From: Linyphia triangularis
Lineage: Eukaryota; Arthropoda; Arachnida; Araneae; Linyphiidae
DNA length: 64,000 bases
Direction: 5' to 3'
Assembly (NCBI GenBank): GCA_963978545.1
Contig: OZ021731.1
Span: forward strand, 29,426,093-29,490,092
Both the position numbers and the translations under genes were made by a program. Numbering within the stretch: the first letter of the stretch is position 1; each line of letters starts with the position of its first letter. Positions 1-10,230 of the stretch are shown piece after piece. The notes below the pieces were generated by a model. That model did no database searches, was not told where the DNA came from, and worked only from the letters and a program-made list of their open reading frames with translations.

Positions 1-47
1 TTTATCTAATAATCTTATTATCCTTTATCGCCTGAGTGAGGAGAAAC

Positions 48-416
48 CCGCCAAATCTGCAACCCTGCTCCCAAAAAGCCGCCAAATCTGCAACCCTGCT
101 CCCAAAAAGCCGCCAAATCTGCAACCCTGCTCCCAAAAAGCCGCAAATCTGCAACCCTGCGCACAAAAAGCCGCCAAATCTGCAACCCTGCTCACAAAAA
201 GCCGCCAAATCTGCAACCCTGCTCACAAAAAGCCGCAAATCTGCAACCCTGCTCACAAAAAGCCGCAAATCTGCAACCCTGCTCACAAAAAGCCGCCAAA
301 TCTGCAACCCTGCTCACAAAAAGCCGCCAAATCTGCAACCCTGCTCCCAAAAAGCCGCAAATCTGCAACCCTGCTCACAAAAAGCCGCCAAATCTGCAAC
401 CCTGCTCCCAAAAAGT
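48..416. repeat. 30/31-bp tandem repeat, about 12 copies
   Basis: Direct repeats of a 30 or 31-bp unit containing CAAATCTGCAACCCTGCT followed by a short A-run and GCCG. Units differ mainly by CTCCC versus CTCAC and by GCCGCC versus GCCGC, which gives the 31 or 30-bp length. Because the unit length is not constant modulo 3, open frames appear on both strands (about 2-307 minus, 36-551 plus), but they are by-products of a stop-poor GC-rich unit and carry no conserved protein. It is more GC-rich than its surroundings. Confidence 0.9.
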
Positions 417-705
417 CCCTACTCATGTGATTCATTTTGGTTTCATTCTCGTTGTATAATTGAAGTGGGAACGTCTATTGGTAATAATAAGTCTATGCAT
501 GGTTCATATCAGATCCTCAAAACAAAACCATTTGGAAAATTTAAAATTTAAAAAAATTTCACAAACTTTTTTCAGCCACTTAGCACTTCAATTATGCTTC
601 TTGCACGACATGCGAGAGTATACAGTAGAGTTTTATAATGTAGATTTTATTTTTTAAAAAGTAGCAATTGAGTTAAGCATAATTCTTAATGTTCAGCTCT
701 CCAAT
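417..705. other. unassigned AT-rich spacer
   Basis: No gene or repeat recognised between the minisatellite and the first fam-A element. Confidence 0.5.
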
Positions 706-1360
706 TAGAAGTGTGAAACATCACACAACTTTCAATAACAATTAATGCTAATACCAGTCACTTCATTTAAATTTGCTATGGATTGGTGTAATTTACCATT
801 TTTGTTTTAATATTTTTAGTATTAAAAAAAATGCGATATTTTTGGCGATAATTATTGCTTTGGAAAAAAAAAAAAAAAAAGACCTTCGAAACAGCGAAAT
901 TGGTGGTATCGTTTTCGATAAATATTACATTAACCGTTCTTGTAAGTAAAACAGAGGAGAAGCAGTCGTTGATCGGCGATGCTCAAGGAGAGAGAACTCT
1001 AGGAAAAAGATATTTGTTTTTTAACTTATTATTTTTTTTTGATATTTTTACTGAAATTTAGGAGATGGAGATGTTTAAAGTACCATAAAAGACATTACCA
1101 CAAAGATTTTTATCAAAACCGTTAAAGCCGTTTTTTTGGTAATTGCTGAAATAAAATTTTTGTGACGGAAACTACCTTCTGCGCATGCACAATTTTCACA
1201 AAAACCTTAATGACACTTCCCGTTTCCACCTCTAACCCGCATGCAAAATTTGAACATCGTAGGGCAGTTCGTTCTTGATGTTCTTGAGTATGCTGACCAC
1301 ACAGACACGCATACATTTTTTCTAGACCACGTTTATAAACTCAACACATTTCAAAACGCG

Positions 1361-1392
<32 letters not shown>

Positions 1393-2202
1393 TTTACCTA
1401 AAAAAACGGTAACTGAAAGTAACAAAGAAAAATAGAGATAATGACCATGATACAGAAGGGACAATTCCCGTATATTTCTTTCTTTTTTACTTTCAATTTC
1501 AAATATGTATACATAGGGTAATAAAAGTATAGCTTTCGGTAAAGATATTTCTTTTGATTTTTTTTGCATTTCTCCGCGTTTTGGAACATCCTGATATCAA
1601 AAAAGTTGTCTACAAAGAATATATGTGTGTTTGGGGTCAGCATAACTCCCGAACAAATTGACCCTACGATGTTCAAATTTGGTATGAGGGTTAGTGGCGG
1701 CCATGGGACCTATCATTAAGGTTTTCGTCAAAATCGAGCGTGCGCATAAGGTAGCTGCCATTTAAAAAATCATGTGCAATGATTGCAAAAAATGGCTCTA
1801 ATGATTTTGATAAAAATCGCTGTGGTAATGCCTCTTAAGGTGTTCTAAACCTCCCCACCTCCGAAATTCCCGTAAAAATGTTTTAATGGCGTAAAAAGTT
1901 GAAAAATGAATGCCTTCAACACAGAGTTCTCTTTCCTTGAGCATACCTCATCAACGATCGTTTTTTCTCTTCCTCTCAGTTTTGCTTATAATAAAGGATA
2001 ATATAAGGATTATCGAAAAGTATATTGCCCAAATCACCATTTTGGCGAAATTTTTTTTTTTTTTTTAAGACCCATACTAGAACTATCGCCAAACTGGCCA
2101 TTTAATCTAAATGAAGGATGAAAATATACAAACGGTAAATGACACAAATCCAAGTCAGTATTATAGTGTGATTGAAAGTTCTGCGATGTTCCACACCCCT
2201 AG
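706..2202. mobile_element. fam-A element, long inverted pair
   Basis: The left end reads TAGAAGTGTGAAACATCACA and the right end is its inverted relative (GCGATGTTCCACACCCCTA). The two halves, about 706-1435 and 1436-2202, are inverted copies of one roughly 740-bp sequence. Shared blocks include ATGCTCAAGGAGAGAGAACTC near 985 against its reverse complement near 1930, and CAAATTTGAACATCGTAGG-type sequence near 1245 against its complement near 1670. The junction holds a long A-run (1361-1390). Both ends carry TA, which may be the target duplication. No transposase is present. Superfamily unknown. Confidence 0.75.
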
Positions 2203-2209
2203 TCTACTT

Positions 2210-2620
2210 TGCAACCTAAGTTGGCTGGTTTATTTTAGCTGGAAAAACGACTCATTCAGCTCGAAGCTTATATGACGTCATTTGTTCCGAACTTGGTTTG
2301 AAAGGCAGCAACGGAAACCAGTTTGCAAATCGCGCCAACTGGCACGGAATATGGCAATAGTCTAAAAAACTCACACCTTGGCAGAAACCTCATGATAACC
2401 ACAGAAACAGAAGGAAGTTTTGACGTCACAGACAAAATGAACCTTTTTTTTCCGGACATCAATCTGATGAGATTTTCGGGCATTTTCTTTTCTTAATGTT
2501 TAAATAACTAATTTTTTTTATAAAGAACTTTTGTTTGAATATTTGGAATCAGAAACAAATTCTTCATAAATATAAACCAATTTCACTCGTTTTTAAAAAA
2601 TGCGAGAATTGTCCATTGCC
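2210..2620 (-). mobile_element. fam-D MITE, copy 1
   Basis: The right end GAGAATTGTCCATTGC is the fam-D terminus in reverse. The body shares blocks with the copies at 16.5, 22.6, 26.4 and 27.2 kb (GAAGGAAGTTTTGACGTCAC, AAATTCTTCATAAATATAAA). Two GACGTCA sites (about 2274 and 2420) flank the core. The left boundary matches the copy at 16.5 kb (GCAACCTAAGTT here, its complement there), not the copies at 26-27 kb, so two subtypes exist. The element lies 8 bp from the preceding fam-A end. An open frame at 2268-2483 is not conserved in the other copies. Confidence 0.7.
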
Positions 2621-3022
2621 ACGGTTATTAGAACTAACTGCATGAAGGATAGGGAAACATTAAACCTAAATCCCAAATTGCTAGACTAACTACGACCTAA
2701 TAGAGTCTATGAACTCAAAAGTTCGACTGCGCGAATGCCTAACACTCTGACACATACATCAGAGTAACTTGATCCACCCGAATGTTTGAGGGTTAACTGA
2801 AATATTCTGGCAGACACAGAAAGAAAAAATATAGCTCGGAACTTTTTCGGCGTAGAGGAAATGTAGTTTTAGATTACATGACAGATCTCCCCAAAAGTAA
2901 TGAATGGGCCCATTTAGTATCGGACTAAAAGGGGATGACATACTTACTGAACAAGCAGACAAATGTAACATTAGACATTAATTGAATTTACGATTCACTA
3001 TTGAATGAATGTAATTAAAAAC
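2621..3022. other. unassigned spacer
   Basis: A 70-codon minus-strand frame (2759-2971) lies here but has no recognisable motif, splice context or homologue, so I do not call it a gene. Confidence 0.4.
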
Positions 3023-4250
3023 TAGGGGTGTGAAACATCGCACAACTTTCAATTACACTATAATGCTGGCTTGGATTCATGTCGTTTGTATATTTTCACA
3101 TTTTCATCCTTCATTTAGAATAAATGGCCACTTTAGCGATAATTCTAGTATGGGTCTTAAAAAAAAAAAAAAAAATTCTTCCAAAATAGGGATTTCGGTC
3201 ATATACTTTTCGATAATCCTTTTATTATCCTTTATTATAATAGACTGAGAGGCGACTGCAATTTTTGGACCCCATCGAACATCATTCTGAATTTTTTATA
3301 GAAATTAGAGAAAAGTGAGTAGATTACGAATCCACTGGTCTGCCGTGGCAAAAATGGCCGAAACTGGTCAAAAATCGACTTTTAATAAGTTGAACTGAAT
3401 CCATTTGCAAAATGCGCCATAACTTGCCAAATAATGAGCATTTTTTTTTATTTGGTAACCCTCACTCTTTAATTTTCAATTAAGAAGGTTGCAGACGATT
3501 TAGATGTGTAGCGATGACTTACTTGCATCTTTCACAAATGAGCCAAATTGGCAATAAACATTACGTCACTGATGACGTAACTAATGTCGTCAATTTGGCT
3601 TACTTTTAAAAGATACAAGTTTTCCGAGCAAGAGATCAGAAATCGTTTGCGCTTTTTCCCATTGAAAATAAAAATGCAGGAGGTTGCCAGACGAAAAAGT
3701 GTGTTCTCTTTTTGGCAAGTTATGACATATTTGGCAATCGAATTTTAGTTCAATTCATTCCAAGTCGATTTTTGATCAGTTTCGGCCATTTTTGCCACGG
3801 CAGACCAGTGGATTCCTAATCTACTCCCTTTTCTCCAATTTCTATAAAAAATTCAGAATGATGTTCGATGAGGTCCAAAAATTGCAGTCGCCTTTCGGAC
3901 TATAAGCGAAATTGAGGGGAGAAAAAAAAAAACGATCGTTGATGAGGTATGCTCAAGGAAAGAGAACTCTGTGTTGAATTCATTCATTTTTCAACTTTTT
4001 ACGCCATTAAAACATTTTTACGGGAATTTCGGAGGTGGGGATGTTTAGAACGCCTTAAAAGGCAATATCACAGCGATTTTTATCAAAATCGTTAGAGCCG
4101 TGTCTTAGCAATCATTGAAAAACATGATTTTTTCAATGGCAGCTACCTTATGCGCATGCGCGATTTTGACGAAAATTTTAACGGTAAGTGCCATGGCTAC
4201 CACTAACCCTCATACCAAATTTGAACATCGTAGGTTAATTTGTTCGGGAG
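3023..4250 (+). mobile_element. fam-A element, copy 2, split by a fam-B insertion
   Basis: It starts with TAGGGGTGTGAAACATCGCA and runs in the same order as the 706-1435 copy. The sequence is interrupted exactly at 3241-3902 by a complete fam-B MITE with TA on each side. Homology resumes with GTTGATGAGGTATGCTCAAG near 3938 and continues to GAACATCGTAGGTTAATTTG near 4240. The distal end is missing before the G-run at 4298-4311, so this copy is 3' truncated. Confidence 0.75.
3243..3900. mobile_element. fam-B foldback MITE, copy 1
   Basis: Almost the whole 658 bp is an inverted repeat. The left end is GACTGAGAGGCGACTGC and the right end is its inverted form, with TA on both sides (3241-3242, 3901-3902). 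Inner blocks also pair: AACTTGCCAAATAATGAGC against GGCAAGTTATGACATATTTG, and ATTCAATTAAGAAGG-type sequence against TTTTCCCATTGAAAAT. The centre (about 3560-3585) is TTACGTCA-CTGA-TGACGTAA. No coding capacity. TA duplication and foldback form fit a Tc1/mariner-type MITE, but no autonomous partner is seen. Confidence 0.85.
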
Positions 4251-4313
4251 TAGTTTAATCGGAAACCGAAATTGGGTGCAAAAAAGGGTCTGGATATGGG
4301 GGGGGGGGGGAGG

Positions 4314-4976
4314 TAGAGGTCAGAAATATCGATCAAAATAAATATCGATACTATATAGTTGCATAGAAAAAAATATCGATAAAATATTGATTTATCGATA
4401 CATTTATTTGATTTTCAATTTTGCCAGAAACGAAGATTTTCGGGGAAAATTTCATCTGTTCATGAATTCATGCCAAAATTGTTTTAATAAATAAATTATA
4501 AAAATTATTTTTATAAATAAATTATATTATCAATCAGAATAGATAAAATACATTTGGATGTCAATGCATAAATTCACATTTATTTTTAAAGAAGAAATTT
4601 TTTAATATAGTTTACCGCATATTGTTAGAGATGTTTTTAATATTTAAAATTAGATGCAAATTCCAGGCACACGTTGGCAATAGAAAAGGCGCCGTGTTAA
4701 TGACTACTAATTAATGATCATATCTTTCCATTACATTGTTTCTTTTTTGGTTAGGGTGCCATTTTAACTGTCTCTCCTCCAAGTTCTAACTTTAGTTTTG
4801 AAGTTTTTGAAAAGGCAAGAAAAACGAAAAAACACATAGAACTACAAAACGATCATAAAAAACTAAAAATGTTTGAAAATATCGATATATCGGTGAATTT
4901 TATCGATATTTTTACTATCGATATTTTAAAAAATATCGATAAAAATATCGTTGTATCGATATATCGCCGACCTCGA
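4314..4976. mobile_element. fam-C hAT MITE, copy 1
   Basis: The ends are TAGAGGTCAG and CCGACCTCGA. Both subterminal regions carry repeated ATCGAT, several as TATCGATA. The centre matches the copy at 12 kb (CACACGTTGGCAA, ATTTGGATGTCAATGCATAA). The flanks are G-rich and no exact 8-bp target duplication is readable, unlike the other three copies, probably through slippage in the adjoining G-run. Confidence 0.8.
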
Positions 4977-5524
4977 GAGAGGAATGGGGGAGGGGGGAGA
5001 CTGCAAAATAAAACCTAATTTTTTATTAGTCGTCGAAGATCAACAATAGTTCAAATATTGTAAATACCTAATAATATGTTAAATAAAATGTTAAAAACAA
5101 TGTACATATAGCCAGAACTGTAGGCGTAAAATATGTATAGATAAAAAAAAAATAAAAAAATCAGAGTGTGGAACAATTTGCCAGCCCAATCGATTACTAC
5201 CAAGGATAATAGATTGTACCCTGGGGCAGACTATTAAACAACTTTATCATATTAGCCCAGTGATTTTAACGTTTTACCAGACGCGGATTTTCTTTTAGTT
5301 TTCAAAAACAGGTGAGGTAGAAAGTGGGTCAAGGTCTTCATAAATGTCTGAGTAGACGTGGTGTAACATAAAAATATTAAAGTTGGAAACATGATTAGTT
5401 TGGTACAGTTATGTATCGTTGGTATTTCATATAATATATGGGTTTGTATTGGCATATTTAGAGATTTGGGCAAAATGATAAAATATTTGATCCATTATAA
5501 ATATGTATATGTAATGTATTCCCA
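4977..5524. other. unassigned spacer
   Basis: AT-rich with A-runs near 5140-5160. A minus-strand frame at 5252-5473 has no recognisable motif. Confidence 0.4.
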
Positions 5525-6370
5525 TCGGAACTTTCTATTTTGGCTTTAGAATTCTATAGTATTTTCCGGAATTTGTGAGAAGCCCCTTGAGTCTTGTTGA
5601 ACGTCACTGAGAAATTTATAAAAGTTTTATTCTTCGGTTCGACCACGCCTTTTGGAATAGTTAACTCTTTGTGATAGCCAAACGTCACCCTCTCCTCCCA
5701 TCTCTTTGGCAAAAAACGTTTGTTTACCTCAACCACGATTTGCTTCTTAAGACTGTCTACACTACTTCACCGTTATATATATTAAGGGAAAGAATCCTTG
5801 AAAATCGTAAATAAAACGCATGGGTGGAGGAACTTTTATCACGAGACTTTTATAACCAAGAATGGTCAATGAGAAATCTATTAAAGCCCCATACTTCGGT
5901 TCGACCACGCCTTTTGGAATAATTAACTCTTTGCGATAGCCAAACGTCACCCTCTCCTCCCATCTCTTTGGCAAAAAACGTTTGTTTACCTCAACCACGA
6001 TTTGCTTCTTAAGACTGTCTACACTACTTCACCGTTATATATATTAAGGGAAAGAATCCTTGAAAATCGTAAATAAAACGCATGGGTGGAGGAACTTTTA
6101 TCACGAGACTTTTATAACCAAGAATGGTCAATGAGAAATCTATTAAAGCCCCATACTTCGGTTCGACCACGCCTTTTGGAATAATTAACTCTTTGCGATA
6201 GCCAAACGTCACCCTCTCCTCCCATCTTTCTGGCAATAAACGTTTGTTTACCTCTGCCACGATTTGCTTCTTAAGACCGTCTATACTGCTTCATCGTTAT
6301 ATATATTAAGGGGAATAGTCCTTGAAAATCGTAAATAAAACGCATGGGTCACGAGACTTTTACAACCAAG
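5525..6370. repeat. 262-bp tandem repeat, about three copies
   Basis: Two nearly identical full units of 262 bp (about 5776-6037 and 6038-6299), a diverged first unit (about 5525-5775) and a partial last one. Each carries the same minus-strand open frame starting MVEVNKRFLPKRWEERVTFG (5762-5998, 6024-6260 and a shorter diverged form at 5554-5736). In the last full unit several changes keep the frame open, but there are too few copies to claim selection. The protein resembles nothing I recognise. It abuts a fam-J element that begins with the same AACCAAGAAT sequence. Confidence 0.8.
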
Positions 6371-6915
6371 AATATACATGGTCTTCCAGAAAAGATCCCC
6401 TAACTTTGAAATGACGTAGCTTCAAAACAATGAGAAACAGAAGAAAGAAACAAGTAACGTGTTGGATAGACAGTTATGGAATTTTAAATACATCGATTTG
6501 GAAAATTGGTTACACTATTGAAAAACGGCAACACAGTTTTGTGGAAATGTAAACAAAGAGGAATCAGTGAATTTTTTTTTTCCTTCATGAAAAAGGGCTT
6601 TATAATCTCTTCACTGGATAGGACTGCCCAAGCAGTCACTCTTTCAAAATGCAGGGGTTTTGCAACGCAGACGGGATTCCAGGATCCCGCACTAACCAGT
6701 TTTGTTCATTGACAAGCACTTCCGAATGAAAATGGGCTTCATCTGTAAACCATAAGCAACAGTCATCAAATTTACTTTTATCAAATCCATTTTACATGTA
6801 TTTAAACTTCTCTACCGGTCTATCTAATGTACTACTTGTCTCTTCATTCTATATCTCACTGCTTCGCATCATTTCAAAAGGTACGGATTCCTTTCTGAAA
6901 GATATTGTTTTTGCC
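6371..6915. mobile_element. fam-J MITE-like element, copy 1
   Basis: Left arm about 6376-6480 (CTAACTTTGAAATGACGTAG, GTGTTGGATAGACAG) is inverted at about 6805-6905 (CTATCTAATGTACTACTTGT, TTTCTGAAAGATATTG). A second copy with both arms lies at 15.9-16.5 kb and a single arm at 30.9 kb. No coding sequence is conserved. Target duplication not resolved. Confidence 0.65.
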
Positions 6916-6964
6916 AAATTAAGTATATCTTTGAAAAACAGCAACACATTGTACAGTACGCAAA

Positions 6965-6995
<31 letters not shown>

Positions 6996-7034
6996 TAATG
7001 TTAATAAGATTTTTTTTTTGGTTATAAATTCTTA
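6916..7034. repeat. poly-A tract and spacer
   Basis: A run of 26-27 A at about 6961-6987, then short AT-rich DNA up to the next fam-B element. Confidence 0.8.
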
Positions 7035-7036
7035 TA

Positions 7037-7680
7037 GACTGAGTGGCGACTACAATTTTTGGACCCCATCGAACATCATTCTGATTTTTTTTATAGAAAT
7101 TGGAGAAAAGTGAGTAGATTATGAATCGATTGGTCTGCCATGGCAAAAATGGCCGAAACTGGTCAAAAATCCACTTTTAATAAGTTGAATTAAATCCAAT
7201 TGCCAAATGAGCCATAACTTGCCAAATAATGAGCATTTTTTTTTTTAATTTGGTAACCCTCACTCTTTAATTATCAATTGAGAAGGTTGCAGACGGATTC
7301 AGATATCCGGCGACGTTCTACTTGCATCTATTAAAAGGGAGCCAAGTTGGCAATAAACATTACGTCACGGATGACGTAGATGATGTTGCCAATTTGGCTT
7401 ATTTTTAAAAGATACAAATTTTCTGAGCCAGAGATCAGATATCGATTGCGCTTTTTCTCATTGAAAATCGAAAGGCAGGGTTGCCAGGCGAAAAAGTTTG
7501 TTCTCTTTTTGGCAAGTTATGACATATTTGGCAATCGGATTTTAGTTCAACTCATTCCAAGTCGATTTTTGATCAGTTTCGGATACCAGTGGATTAGTAA
7601 TCTACACACTTTTCTCTAATTTCTATAAAAATTCAGAATGATGTTCGATGGGGTTCAAAAATTGCAGTCGCCTCTCAGAC
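7037..7680. mobile_element. fam-B foldback MITE, copy 2
   Basis: Flanked by TA (7035-7036, 7681-7682). Ends GACTGAGTGGCGACTAC and its inverted form. The centre at about 7360-7382 keeps TTACGTCA-CGGA-TGACGTA. The right arm lacks the GCCATTTTTGCCACGGCAGA block found in other copies. An open frame at 7380-7619 is made only of arm sequence. Confidence 0.85.
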
Positions 7681-7682
7681 TA

Positions 7683-8186
7683 TTATATAGTTAATATATT
7701 TTAGCAATTTTTATTTCAAATGATAGTTTTTTTAAGGCCAAACATAAATAACATGCAACTCTTGTATTAAACAGTTTTTAATAATTAATTAATAAAACAA
7801 GTTTTGAAATTTTTTAGATAGAAACATATTTTTGTTGTTGCTTCCATTAGAATTATTATGGTCGAAAACCCCTCCAGAATTATTTTCATTCCATTTTGTC
7901 TTTTGGTTCTCGATATTTTAGCAAAAATGTAAAAAAGCTCACTTTAAAGGACGGCGTAATAGATTACGTCTTGAAGCATGCAAAACGTTCGATTCTTCCC
8001 CACGATAAAGAAACTTGCCCTCAAGATCGTCCAAAACATATTCGCTCATAAGTGACGTCAAAATGAACTGAAATTTGGTATCTAGGGTAAACGAGGTATT
8101 CTAAATCGAATGAAAACATAAAAAATATTTTTCGTATTGAAATTTTTAAAGATAGTGTTAAATTGACTTATTATACAGCCTCTAAG

Positions 8187-8219
<33 letters not shown>

Positions 8220-9007
8220 TTTTTACATCAGACATTCGGAAAATCTTAAACAAAACATTTTGGTGCAAACCGCAAGATTCTACGATAATTAGAATCGAAG
8301 ATATAACCATCGTTCGGATTTTTGTTTGGCTTACTGTACAGGGACTTGACAAGGTTTAAGGTTAGTCGGATAGAATTATGAAAAATTATGAGTTTTCCGA
8401 CGAGCGAGTGTTACTTCATTGGGACACTTTACATACGATATTCTAAAATGTGATTATTCGAAAGAATCCGTGTAGACTACAGTTGTTGTTATTGAAAAAA
8501 TATAATTTCAACTCATTAGGTGCGAAGTGTCCCAAACTTGGGAACTGATATTCTAACCTGCAAAGTACTTATTGCCTACATCCGTTCTTCCTAAATTCCT
8601 CGAGTGAAAAGAACCCCAAAAGGAACTTAATACGGTCGGCTGGCAGAAACCATTAATTTCATAATTTTATTTTGGCTGATTAATTTATTTACGGTTTATT
8701 TTATAAGGTTCCAGTGACTGGTATCTCTATTTACAGCCAAGATGGAAATTTCCATTGAGTTATTATGGAAACATTCTTCAAATCCAATTTTAAAGCATTT
8801 CCAGTTGAATTTTAATAACCTTAACGATACCTTCAAACTCTTATATGAATCAAGTCCGTAGCATTTTTACTTCCGGCTCAAGAGATTTCATATTTAATTC
8901 GAATCGTCTTTTTATTATTTTCGGTGGAGTTTCGGTAATGGAACTCGTCTTGATAAGACCTTTCATTTAACATGTATCAAGTTTCTTTAGCATTCATAAT
9001 TTCCTTT
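7683..9007. other. unassigned spacer
   Basis: About 1.3 kb of single-copy-looking AT-rich DNA with a long T-run at about 8190-8216. I see no gene, exon with good splice context, or repeat shared with the rest of the window. Confidence 0.5.
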
Positions 9008-9112
9008 TGCAATGTTCAGCTCAAAACAGACAGCCGGACATATCTTTTCATTACGTTACAGTAACGTAGTGAAAAGCTATGTCCAGCTGTCTGTTTTGAG
9101 GTGAATATTGCC
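9008..9112. repeat. near-perfect 105-bp palindrome
   Basis: The two 40-bp inner arms (9020-9059 and 9061-9100) match in inverted orientation at 37 of 40 positions with no gaps and are separated by one base, 9060. The arms extend outward another 12 bp at 9 of 12. The outer arm contains CTCAAAACAGACAGC and the hairpin tip is GTTAC-A-GTAAC. It may be a minimal foldback MITE or a cruciform-forming site. The lack of a spacer argues against an ordinary pre-miRNA. Confidence 0.9.
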
Positions 9113-9529
9113 AATTGAATTGACCAATTGGACAGAAAGATCACTGGCAATGAATTCTATAAAGTTTTGGGGGGAAAAATGAGCTACTCCATGGTACAGA
9201 ATCATTTGTTTTTTTTCGTAATTCTATTAAAAGATCTGAGCTCAAAATCATTTCAATAACTAACAATTTGTACATCAAAGTTGGGTATGCATATAAAGAA
9301 TTTATATTAAAAGTATTGACTTTATGGGTTAATTTATTAATAATTATCTTAATTTGATTCATTTCAAAAGCGATTATAGCAATGTTTGTTACATTATTTT
9401 AGAGCGAACTCAATTATTTTTCCATTTTAGTTTCAATACCACATTAATTCAGAGAAAAGTTTGTACAAATATTGTTCTATTCAACTTTTCTAAGTCAATG
9501 TTCCTTTTAATTACATATATGCTTACAAC
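9113..9529. other. unassigned spacer
   Basis: Open frames on both strands (9141-9362 minus, 9354-9545 plus) show no recognisable protein feature. Confidence 0.4.
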
Positions 9530-10230
9530 GGTGATGAAAGTATAGCATTTTGTTAAAAAAAATCGTTTCTTTCCCCCTTTCTTCCCCCCCCCCCCCCCTA
9601 CATTTTATGACACACAGATTTCAAGAAAGTGGTCTAGAAAAATGTCTGTCTCTGTGTGTACGTGGTCAATATACCTCCCGAACAAACTGACCTACGATGT
9701 TCAAATTTGGTGTGCAGGTTAGTGGTGGCCCCATGTGATATACCATTAAGGTTTTCGTTAAAATCGCGCATGCGTATTAGGTTAAAATCATGAAAGAATC
9801 ACGTTCTTCAACAATTGCTAAAAAACAGCTCTAACGATTTCCCTTGTGGTAATGTCTCTTAAGGTGTTCTAATCGTCCCCTCATTCGAAATTCCCGTAGA
9901 AATGAGATAAAAGAGTAAAAAGTTGAAAAACGAGTGCCTTTAACACAGAGATCTCTGCCATTGAGCAATGCCCATCAACGATTATTTTTTTTTCTGTTTC
10001 ACGCACAAGAAAGGACAATGTAATGTCTATCGAATAACACCGCCAATTTTACCATCGTGGCGTGTTTTTTTTATTTTGCCATGTAAAAATTATTGCCAAA
10101 AATATCGCCTAACTGGCAATTTTTATTTGAATGAATGAAAATATGAAAACTGTAAATAATACCATAAATTTTAATACAATGACCAATATTATAGTGTAAA
10201 TGAAAGTTGTGCAATATTTAACACGTCTAG
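9530..10230 (-). mobile_element. fam-A element, copy 3 (single arm)
   Basis: Reverse-oriented copy of the fam-A unit. CCTACGATGTTCAAATTTGG, ATTAAGGTTTTCGT and ATCAACGATT blocks appear in the same order as at 1436-2202, ending with the degraded terminus ACACGTCTAG. No inverted partner lies to its left. A C-run sits at about 9586-9598. Confidence 0.75.

Noticed and set aside
2..551. Frames of 63-171 codons on both strands of the minisatellite
   Set aside because: They follow from a stop-poor repeated unit, change frame between units and carry no conserved domain.
9008..9112. microRNA precursor
   Set aside because: The arms meet with a one-base centre and pair over about 50 bp with only scattered mismatches; more like a DNA palindrome than a typical looped precursor.
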